A DNA stretch of 64,000 nt from Leptolyngbyaceae cyanobacterium T60_A2020_046 (GTDB lineage: Bacteria; Cyanobacteriota; Cyanobacteriia; Phormidesmidales; Phormidesmidaceae): NCBI GenBank assembly GCA_015272155.1, contig JACYME010000076.1:1-64000 (forward strand), given 5' to 3'. The position numbers and the translations under genes were made by a program. The notes under the pieces were generated by a model, which was not told where the DNA came from, made no database searches, and saw only the letters and a list, made by a program, of their open reading frames with translations. Shown in pieces: positions 8,501 through 14,778 of this stretch (position 1 is the first letter of the stretch; each line of letters starts with the position of its first letter).

Positions 8501-8731
8501 TGGTTTGTCGGCAAGGTGAAGGAAGAAACTGCCCTCAAAAAGCTGAAGCCCATGCTCAGCGAAGCTAAGACCGACGTAACCAGTAAGCTGGCCAACCAAC
8601 AGGTTGGTGAGTTCTTCGCGATCCGCGCGGGAGAGGTCACTAGCTTAAGGGCGAATTTGTCCTTGATTCAAGCGGAGCAGGTACCGCTTGAGCTGGTGCA
8701 AGCATTAGCAGCCAGTGTGGTTAACCAATAG
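5540..8731 (+). CDS. Double ATPase: AAA+ module fused to HerA/DUF87-like module
   Basis: A 1063-residue protein with two unrelated ATPase modules. The first (about 1-400) has Walker A GESGAGKT at 72-79, Walker B FVVCLDQLED at 257-266 and an Orc/STAND-like continuation through DVLEWCRRQR. A divergent domain of about 200 residues and a Pro/Gln-rich linker follow. The second (about 660-1063) has Walker A GGSGSGKT at 680-687, DRKGDL, Walker B VVLFDEADL (Asp935, Glu936) and the LLATQSPGD motif typical of HerA/FtsK-like DNA translocases. It ends the operon. By analogy with HerA partners of nucleases, it may load and pump DNA for the DUF559 protein; that is inference. ATG 5546 is an alternative start. 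Confidence 0.8.
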   Translation: MAMTTDPRFDTFCSHQGLDVFHAVTHQHQIWQPDLYDVDTIHLEARSAYERLLNRVDSSAASDSGRILLLLGESGAGKTHLMRFFRNQTHEQQKGFFSYMQMTSAVSNYARYVLRNTIDSFDKPYYEPFGPKTGLIECSNALAERSGVVTPNELTLLKEDDLSQEELIDLIYPIADRVIALKQFNGVDIDVIRALLYLQPGQPAISAKVLKLLRCEPLTPYDSKVLGGVVSRDHDDDPLRMLRSFALLIQALTGGAFVVCLDQLEDIHSMDDAGQRFRRAVQTIVTLAEIPNVIVVLSCLESFYDLLKQHLPKSHLDRLEQDPTPISLSARRSEDEVRQIIARRLQNLYELAEISVNSDETLYPFPDSIAEKLAGQTTRDVLEWCRRQREKSITTGQLPDLDAPSSDSDNGSEPPEDYELSQHWNDHLAGSFEPPDDDRDLLHLIGHSIQRCGQELGHGCHFATQIDGDYLTVNLHLGPNATQGSLLLRLCQKPARGGSLAKQIRELQQNAGTHIPVALRTTEFPSNPQTKIAQQIGNFLSQGGRRAQVADSDWRTMLAIQSFEQRYGDRPDYPAWLQAEKPLSQLPSLQRILDLANLKLAAGSASSGQPQQTQPTPQPNATKPGENLPEATPQPIPDLGAEPTLPEPASAIPLGQTRSAVPTPVDLPREALVRHAAFLGGSGSGKTTLALTLIEQLLLRGVPAVLLDRKGDLCSYANPEAWDKPTDDPRLMAHRQLLRDHIDVAVYTPGTLDNAGRPLSIAITPPGLGQLSSAERQQLANYCAAALGGIMGYKSSGLDKIRIAVLGQAIAVLSTLQTDNPLSMDRLITFIDEQDPLLVNAIGVLDPKHCKKLAEDLQTLSLIAGHLFNPQCEQLSTEQLLASSHPQKTRLSIINLGSLGDNANILFWVSQFLLNLNRYAQRHPSGQLQAVVLFDEADLYLPAQGKPSTKELMESLLKRARSAGLGILLATQSPGDLDYKCRDQISSWFVGKVKEETALKKLKPMLSEAKTDVTSKLANQQVGEFFAIRAGEVTSLRANLSLIQAEQVPLELVQALAASVVNQ

Positions 8732-8906
8732 GGTGAACTAACCCAGGACTTACGCAAGAACTATGACAATAGCGGGAGGCTTAAGTTGTGCAATCAGCCA
8801 TATTCCAGATAAGAATGTGATAAGTCGAGGACTGCATTACCTGAACTGCAAAGGGTTTGCTTGTCTCAAGCATGCTTGGAATGACGATACTTTTGCCTTT
8901 TAAGGA

Positions 8907-9440
8907 TCAGGAACAGAGGGTGGTATCCCAATCTTGCTGGCCGCGACCTTCTCGGCAGGTGAATTGTTGACCGACCCAGGCGAGTTCCCACTGTTCCCCT
9001 TGGGCGACGAATTCCAGGCGATAGCGAATGCCTGCTACGGAGTCGTCGGGGAGGCCAAGACGGGTAAAGATAACGACTGTTTGGTCTGGGGTCACTGAAA
9101 TGGATTCGAGGGTTTCGGCATAGAGGCCTTCTATCGGTTCCTTGGCGCTATAGAGGGCTTGGGCGATCGCTTCGGGGTCAGTGCCCACCCGCTCTCCCTC
9201 GGGCAGATCCGTTGCGACAAAGGCTTCGCGTCCTGGGTCTGGGGTCGATTCACCTTTGGGACCCCCGACTTCTACGGAGAGCGATTCCGTACCCGCAAGA
9301 TCAGTGGATTCCACCGGATCTGAGGTTGGAGGTGTCGCCGAGGGCGTGCAGGCAGAGATGCCTAAGGTGGTGAGCATCAGAATTCCAATCGAGAGCAGGC
9401 CAACGGGCGATCGCGTCATCATCAGTATCAGTGTTGTCAT
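8907..9440 (-). CDS. Hypothetical lipoprotein
   Basis: About 177 residues. A hydrophobic signal ends in the lipobox I-S-A-C (Cys31), followed by a Ser/Thr/Pro/Glu-rich flexible stretch and a small beta-rich C-terminal part with three cysteines (two close to the end), ending YRLEFVAQGEQWELAWVGQQF. That ending resembles cyanobacterial periplasmic proteins of unknown function; no family name can be given. ATG 9440 is chosen over the upstream GTG (9452) because GGAG sits 6 bases before it. Likely anchored to the plasma or outer membrane. Confidence 0.7.
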   Translation of the reverse strand: MTTLILMMTRSPVGLLSIGILMLTTLGISACTPSATPPTSDPVESTDLAGTESLSVEVGGPKGESTPDPGREAFVATDLPEGERVGTDPEAIAQALYSAKEPIEGLYAETLESISVTPDQTVVIFTRLGLPDDSVAGIRYRLEFVAQGEQWELAWVGQQFTCREGRGQQDWDTTLCS

Positions 9441-9508
9441 TTTGTACTCCACAGTTCTGCCTGAATGCCAGGCTGGAACCTACGGCAGATGGGCTCGCGT
9501 GTGCCCCC

Positions 9509-10372
9509 CTAAGCTAGCAGGCGGTCAATCATGCTGTTGGCCTGGGAGCCATAGCCACCGCCGAACAAATTGAAATGATTCACGATGTGGTAGAGGTTAT
9601 ACAGCGTTTTGCGTTGTTCATAGCCAGGGCTCAGGGGATAGGCGGCGGTGTAGCCCTCGTAGAAGGGCTGGGGAAAGCGACCAAACAATTCACTCATGGC
9701 GATATCCACTTCGCGATCGCCGTAATAGATCGCTGGATCTAAAATCACCGGCACCCCATCGCGGGTGACTGCTGCATTGCCCGACCAGAGGTCACCATGC
9801 ACGAGCGAGGGCGTTGGGGCGTGGTCGGCCAGCAGCTCTGGCAGGGTCGCCAGCAATGCCTCTGCCCGCGGAAAATTGCCACCCCGCCGCTGCGCGAGGG
9901 AAAACTGAAACCGCAGCCGATGCTCAGTGTAAAAGGTCAGCCAGTCTGTGGTCCAGGGGTTGGGCTGGGGGGTGTCGCCGATGGTGTTGTTTTGTCGCCA
10001 GCCAAAGCCGCGATCGCTCGTCACCCGATGCATCGCCGCGAGGTCTTGCCCCATGCGATACCAAGCCTCTGGGCTGCGACTGCCCAAGTCAAGCCACTCC
10101 ATCACGATATAGGCCATATCCTCGGCGGTGCCCCAACACACGGGGCGCGGCACCCGAATTGTGCGACTTTCGGCCATTTCCTTAAGCCCCAGTGCCTCGG
10201 CTTCAAACATGGCAGCTTGGGCGGCGCGATTTACTTTTAGAAAAAAGGCGCGATCGCCCGAAGCAATCCGATAGGCCCGGTTAATGCTACCGCCCCCGAC
10301 CGATCGCTGATTTTCAATTGAAAAAGGGGCTCCTGTGGCTTGGGCGATGGCTTGGGCAATGGTGTTCCACAT
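9509..10372 (-). CDS. Fructosamine kinase family protein
   Basis: A 287-residue member of the fructosamine/ketosamine-3-kinase family (APH-like fold). These enzymes phosphorylate sugar adducts on protein lysines so that they fall off, a protein-repair reaction. Visible motifs: GGGSINRAYRI near the N-terminus, the ATP-binding Lys46 in FFLKV, the catalytic loop HGDLWSGN (192-199, Asp194) and the metal-binding LDPA..YGDRE (Asp212 onward). Length is normal. It is on the minus strand downstream of the M16 peptidase with a 70-base gap and may be co-transcribed with it. Confidence 0.92.
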   Translation of the reverse strand: MWNTIAQAIAQATGAPFSIENQRSVGGGSINRAYRIASGDRAFFLKVNRAAQAAMFEAEALGLKEMAESRTIRVPRPVCWGTAEDMAYIVMEWLDLGSRSPEAWYRMGQDLAAMHRVTSDRGFGWRQNNTIGDTPQPNPWTTDWLTFYTEHRLRFQFSLAQRRGGNFPRAEALLATLPELLADHAPTPSLVHGDLWSGNAAVTRDGVPVILDPAIYYGDREVDIAMSELFGRFPQPFYEGYTAAYPLSPGYEQRKTLYNLYHIVNHFNLFGGGYGSQANSMIDRLLA

Positions 10373-10442
10373 CGGCGAGGTGAAAATCGGCAGGAAAACT
10401 CATCTCCCACATCCTACCGTCCAAACATCCATCCACCCGAGA

Positions 10443-11753
10443 TCATGATTCAGGACGCAGGGTCAACACCCCATAGGCGCTTGCGGATAGATAACGGTGC
10501 GCCGCGTGGGCGATATCTTCGGGGGTTAACGCCTGGATTTTCTCCGGATAGTTGAGGGCGTGCTCAACATGCCCCGTCAGGGTTTGGTAGTAGCCATACA
10601 GTCCCGCGCGATCGCGCGGACTTTCACTGCCAAACACATAGCGGTTTGCTACCTGGGTTTGCACCCGCTGTAATTCCGCCCCTGTGATCGGCGTTTGGCG
10701 CACGGTTTCAATGTGCCGTAAAATCGCGGTCTCCACCGTCTCTAGATGCTCCGGCGCAAGCTGCGCTGCCACGTTGAAGATACCCTGTCGCCAGTAGGTC
10801 ATATTGCTGGCCGAGACACTCGTGACAAGGTGCCGCTCTTCGCGCAAATCCTTAATTAGCCGTGCCGTGCGTCCTCGTCCTAAGACAGAGACCAATACGT
10901 CTAGGGCGTAGGTGTCTTCAAGCTCCGCCAAGCCAGGCACTCGCCAACTGAGAATCAACCGTGCCTGCTGTAGGGACGGATCCGTCACTTCCCGCCGCGC
11001 CACGGTGGCAAAGGACGCTTCCGGAGCCGATCGCAGTAGGCTCCCGTGACCGTTGCGGGCTGGGGTAGGGGTTGATCGCGCTGCGATCGCCTGATCAAAC
11101 CCCGCCGCTACGGTCTGAATGAGTTCCTCCACGGGCAAATTTCCGACCGCCACTGCTGTTACTCGCTCGGGCTGATACCAGTAGCTGTGGAAGTCGCGCA
11201 TTTGTTGAGCCGTCAGCGCCTCAATGACCGCTGGCGGGCCGAGCACCGGACGCCGATAGGGCAAGTGCTCAAAGGCTAACTCCATCGAGTGGTAGAAGGT
11301 GCGCCGCCGGGGATTGTCGTGGGCGCGACGAATCTCTTCCAAAATGACGGGGCGCTCGCGCTCAAACTCTGCATCGCTTAACAGCGGGTTCATGACCAGC
11401 TCGATTTGCAGCGGAGCCAAGGTCGCAAAGTCCTGGGGGGCACTGGTGATAAAAAAGTGGGTGTAATCTTGGCTGGTGGCGGCATTGGTGACCCCGCCGC
11501 GAGCCTCGACCCGGCGCTCAAATTCGCCGATGGGCAGTTGCGAGGTGCCTTTGAAGATCATGTGCTCTAGGAAATGAGCCATGCCGTTGATGTCGTCAGA
11601 TTCGACCGCAGAGCCAACCCGAAACCATAGGCTGAGGTTGACTGCCTCAACGGGCATTTGCTCGGCAATAATGGTGAGGCCATTGTCGAATCGGCGAACC
11701 GTGGGAGCCGTTGGCAAGTCGGGTGGAGAAGCAACGAAGATCGCAAAAGACAT
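10443..11753 (-). CDS. M16 family zinc peptidase (processing-protease type)
   Basis: A 436-residue pitrilysin-family peptidase resembling the beta subunit of mitochondrial processing peptidase and bacterial PqqL/YmxG-type proteins. The inverted zinc motif H-F-L-E-H is at 60-64, and the third ligand is Glu140 in LEEIRR, 76 residues after the second His, as in the family. It therefore appears to be the catalytic rather than the scaffold paralogue. There is no signal peptide. ATG 11753 is used: GAGGAG lies 10 bases upstream, although a TTG 6 bases earlier is possible. Substrate unknown; degradation of short peptides is the family norm. Confidence 0.92.
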   Translation of the reverse strand: MSFAIFVASPPDLPTAPTVRRFDNGLTIIAEQMPVEAVNLSLWFRVGSAVESDDINGMAHFLEHMIFKGTSQLPIGEFERRVEARGGVTNAATSQDYTHFFITSAPQDFATLAPLQIELVMNPLLSDAEFERERPVILEEIRRAHDNPRRRTFYHSMELAFEHLPYRRPVLGPPAVIEALTAQQMRDFHSYWYQPERVTAVAVGNLPVEELIQTVAAGFDQAIAARSTPTPARNGHGSLLRSAPEASFATVARREVTDPSLQQARLILSWRVPGLAELEDTYALDVLVSVLGRGRTARLIKDLREERHLVTSVSASNMTYWRQGIFNVAAQLAPEHLETVETAILRHIETVRQTPITGAELQRVQTQVANRYVFGSESPRDRAGLYGYYQTLTGHVEHALNYPEKIQALTPEDIAHAAHRYLSASAYGVLTLRPES

Positions 11754-12106
11754 AGACAAGCTGCTCCTCGATATAAGCCTTTAACTATCTTAATGGGTGC
11801 TCAAGAAAGACTCTTGACTTTGCTTAAGTTTTTTGGCCGTTTCTTGGCTCCTTTTCTCGGCGATGACGGTAGTCCGCACCATCGCGATCAGCTAATGAAC
11901 TCGCTTTCCACACTAGAGCAACCCCTCAGGAAAATTTATGCAGTTTTCTCCCTTGGATGCGCAACTCCAGAGAGGCGTGAACTACACTGAATCAGCCCTT
12001 GACAACAGCTTGGGGCAATAGGGCAGGCCCAAGGCGCAATCGCCCAGTGCAAAGATTTGTAGCAGCCATTACGGCCTGACCTTTAGACACTTCAGGGAGA
12101 AGCGGT
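11754..12106. other. Intergenic between divergent genes
   Basis: This stretch separates the M16 peptidase (minus) from the lysozyme gene (plus), so it must contain two outward promoters. I see no clear hexamer pair and no open frame with a recognisable product. Confidence 0.4.
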
Positions 12107-12841
12107 ATGGGCACCTGGATTAAAGAGACCGATAAAGCCATCTATTTGATGCAAGGCGGCTATTGGATTTCACGCATCTCCAAATATCCGTCCAGAACCA
12201 ATCCTGCCGAAAAGGTTCTCAACATCACAGGACTGCAATCTTGGTTCACCCGGCCCGACGCCCCGCGCGCCATGATGGTTTCCCCCAACGGGCCAGAGCC
12301 GCCGCAAATGCCACCGCCACCGCCCATCCCCACCCCACCGCCACCCCCACCGCCCCCCGCACCGCCCACCTCCCCAACTGGCCAGATCAACGCAGACGGT
12401 CTGCTGCTGATCAAAACCTTTGAAGGTTGTGAGCTACGCGCCTATCAAGATTCTGTAGGGGTGTGGACCATTGGCTACGGCCACACCTCAATGGCGGGGC
12501 CGCCCACCGTCACCCCCGGCATGACCATCACCGAAGCGGAAGCAGAAGCCATTTTGCGCCGCGACCTAGGCAAGTTTGAGGCGGGCGTGCGCGATTTGGT
12601 GAAGGTTCCCCTCAACAGCAACCAGTTTTCAGCGCTGGTGTCCTTTAGCTTTAACGTTGGGCTGGGGGCCCTGGGGGGCTCGACGATGTTGCGCAAGCTC
12701 AACGCGGGCGACTATGCCGGGGCCGCGAATGAGTTTCCGCGCTGGGTTCGGGCGGGTGGACAAACGCTGCCGGGGTTGGTACGACGTCGCAATGCTGAGC
12801 AAGCGCTCTTTCTGAGCCGGAATTTCCGACAATTTCTCTAA
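12107..12841 (+). CDS. GH24 lysozyme (endolysin-like) with proline linker
   Basis: A 244-residue protein. Residues 1-60 form a small module (WIKETDKAIYLMQGGYWIS..LQSWF) that I associate with cyanobacterial peptidoglycan or surface proteins. Residues 63-90 are a Pro-rich linker. Residues 95-244 are a T4-lysozyme-like GH24 muramidase with the catalytic spacing E106-8-D115-5-T121 (FEG..YQDSVGVWTIGYGHT), identical to Glu11/Asp20/Thr26 of T4 lysozyme. No signal peptide is visible. GGGAG 7 bases before the ATG supports the start. No holin, spanin or other phage gene lies nearby, so it may serve cell-wall turnover or antagonism rather than phage lysis (inference). Confidence 0.88.
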   Translation: MGTWIKETDKAIYLMQGGYWISRISKYPSRTNPAEKVLNITGLQSWFTRPDAPRAMMVSPNGPEPPQMPPPPPIPTPPPPPPPPAPPTSPTGQINADGLLLIKTFEGCELRAYQDSVGVWTIGYGHTSMAGPPTVTPGMTITEAEAEAILRRDLGKFEAGVRDLVKVPLNSNQFSALVSFSFNVGLGALGGSTMLRKLNAGDYAGAANEFPRWVRAGGQTLPGLVRRRNAEQALFLSRNFRQFL

Positions 12842-12945
12842 ATTCATTCTCTAATTTGAGAAGTTTGAGAGACTTGAAACCTTCCAGAAGGCCACGGCGG
12901 GGCGATCGCAGTTTCCATGCATCCCTCGGTACAGGACGCTACTGT

Positions 12946-12985
12946 TTTTAAAGACTCCTTGGGGATTTTAAAGACTCCTTGGGGA
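12946..12985. repeat. Perfect 20-bp tandem repeat, two copies
   Basis: The unit TTTTAAAGACTCCTTGGGGA is repeated exactly at 12946-12965 and 12966-12985, 71 bases before the ppx start. It could be a replication-slippage duplication or a doubled regulator site; nothing decides this. Confidence 0.85.
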
Positions 12986-13055
12986 ACTTCGGATATGGAG
13001 AAGGACGCCTGTAGGATTTGAAACAGAACCTCCTACACCCAGCTACACCCAGGCT

Positions 13056-14705
13056 ATGGTTGAGACGATCGCTCCGAATCAAAATCTCCCGCTGATTTAT
13101 CCCACCCGATCTGCCCCGCACGATTTGAACCGCGATCGCATCTTGGCTGCGATCGACGTGGGCACCAACTCCATCCATATGGTGGTCGTCAAGGTTCAAC
13201 CCTCGCTGCCCGCCTTCACCATCATCGATCGCGAAAAAGAAACCGTCCGCCTAGGCAACTTTTCAGAGCAAACGGGAGAGCTGTCAGAGGAAGCGATGGC
13301 GCGAGGGTTGGCGGCGCTAAAACGATGTCGCGCGATCGCTGAAAGCTTCAACGCCGAAGACATCATCGCCGTAGCCACCAGCGCCGTCCGCGAAGCCACC
13401 AACGGCCAAGACTTTCTCAACCGGGTTGAAACCGAAGTTGGGCTCAACGTCAGCCTTATTTCCGGCACTGAAGAAGCCCGCCGAATTTACCTCGGCGTCC
13501 TCTCTGGCATGGAATTTCATGGCCGCCCCCACGCCATCATCGACATCGGCGGCGGCTCCACTGAAGTCATCCTCGGCACCGGCGAACCCCATCGCTTTTT
13601 GAGTAGCACCAAAGTCGGTGCCGTGCGCCTGACGGCTCGATTTGTCCACACCAACCCCATCAGTGACGAAGAATTCACCTACCTCAAAGCCTACGTGCGG
13701 GGGCGCATGGAGCCCCCTATCGATGACCTCAAGCGCCACCTCAGCCCAGATGAGCCGTTTCGGCTGGTGGGCACCTCCGGCACCATCGAGTGCCTCGCCG
13801 CCCTCATCGCCGACAGCCGCCTGGGCATGGTGCCCGACCCGCTTAATGGCTTTCAACTCAGCCTGGAAGAACTGCGGGAATGGGTTGAACGCTTGCGCCA
13901 GATGACCTATGCCGAGCGCTTGGCGTTGCCAGAAATGTCGGCCCGGCGAGCAGAAATTATCGTCGCGGGCGCAGTGATCTTGCAGGAAACGATGGAGCTG
14001 CTTGGCGCTGAAAGCCTGACCATTTGTGAGCGTGCCCTGCGGGAAGGGGTGGTCGTCGATTGGATGCTGGTGCACGGTCTGATTGAAGACCGGATGCAGT
14101 TTCAAAGCTCGGTGCGAGAACGCAGCGTGCTCAGTACTGCGCAAAAGTATTCAGTGCCCTACGATCGCAGCGATCGCATTGCCCACTATGCCCTCCAACT
14201 TTTTGACGCGACCCAAGGCCACCTCCACAACTGGGGCGATCCCGAACGGGAACTGCTGTGGGCTGCCGCTATCTTGCACAACTGTGGGCACTTCATCAGC
14301 CACTCCAGCCACCACAAGCATTCCTATTACCTGATTCGCAATGGGGAACTGCTGGGGTATACCGAGGCCGAAATTGAGGTCATCGCCAACCTGGCCCGTT
14401 ACCACCGCAAGAGCCAACCGAAGAAAAAGCACGATAACTATCGCAACCTGCCCAGCAAGTACCATCGCTATCTGGTCACCCAGCTCAGTCCACTGCTGCG
14501 GCTGGCGGTCGCCCTCGATCGCCGAGGCATTGGCGCGATCGCCCGCCTCACCGTCACCTACGACGCCGATCAGCAAGAACTGCGGCTCGATCTGCACCCT
14601 AGCCATCCCCACGACGATTGCGCCTCAGAACTGTGGAACTTGCAGGACAAGAAAGCCTGGTTTGAGGAAGAGTTTCAGGTGCGCGTCATCGCTGCCCTAG
14701 CCTGA
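13056..14705 (+). CDS. Ppx/GppA phosphatase (exopolyphosphatase)
   Basis: A 549-residue protein that releases phosphate from the ends of polyphosphate and/or removes the 5' phosphate of pppGpp. The ASKHA-fold phosphate loops are present: AAIDVGTNSIH at 31-41 and DIGGGSTE at 163-170. The C-terminal half carries the HD-like domain seen in longer Ppx proteins (ILHNCGHFISHSS). Cyanobacteria usually have one such gene. A GTSGTIE loop around residue 245 is also typical. Convergent with UPF0182; two hairpins fill the 73-base gap. Confidence 0.93.
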   Translation: MVETIAPNQNLPLIYPTRSAPHDLNRDRILAAIDVGTNSIHMVVVKVQPSLPAFTIIDREKETVRLGNFSEQTGELSEEAMARGLAALKRCRAIAESFNAEDIIAVATSAVREATNGQDFLNRVETEVGLNVSLISGTEEARRIYLGVLSGMEFHGRPHAIIDIGGGSTEVILGTGEPHRFLSSTKVGAVRLTARFVHTNPISDEEFTYLKAYVRGRMEPPIDDLKRHLSPDEPFRLVGTSGTIECLAALIADSRLGMVPDPLNGFQLSLEELREWVERLRQMTYAERLALPEMSARRAEIIVAGAVILQETMELLGAESLTICERALREGVVVDWMLVHGLIEDRMQFQSSVRERSVLSTAQKYSVPYDRSDRIAHYALQLFDATQGHLHNWGDPERELLWAAAILHNCGHFISHSSHHKHSYYLIRNGELLGYTEAEIEVIANLARYHRKSQPKKKHDNYRNLPSKYHRYLVTQLSPLLRLAVALDRRGIGAIARLTVTYDADQQELRLDLHPSHPHDDCASELWNLQDKKAWFEEEFQVRVIAALA

Positions 14706-14727
14706 GCAACCTGGGGATCGCTGAAGG

Positions 14728-14743
14728 GGCGCATCGATGCGCC
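14728..14743 (+). terminator. 16-bp perfect palindrome after ppx
   Basis: GGCGCATCGATGCGCC is a perfect palindrome 23 bases after the ppx stop. It has no T run and no real loop (at least four central bases must unpair), so it is a weak terminator on its own, but its position suggests transcript-end function. Confidence 0.4.
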
Positions 14744-14753
14744 GAAAATTCCC

Positions 14754-14777
14754 CCTTTGAGATCAGAATCTCAAAGG
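14754..14777 (-). terminator. Terminator hairpin for the UPF0182 gene
   Basis: A perfect 10-bp stem (14754-14763 with 14768-14777) with a 4-base loop begins one base after the UPF0182 stop codon. On the minus strand it is followed within a few bases by TTTT. It probably acts in that direction and may also block read-through from ppx. Confidence 0.6.
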
Positions 14778-14778
14778 C

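Noticed and set aside
12107-12841. Prophage suggested by the lysozyme gene
   Set aside because: No holin, terminase, capsid, tail or integrase gene is near; neighbours are ordinary host genes.
13317-14144. 275-codon open frame opposite ppx
   Set aside because: It is the antisense of conserved Ppx/GppA codons, with biased composition and no motif of its own.
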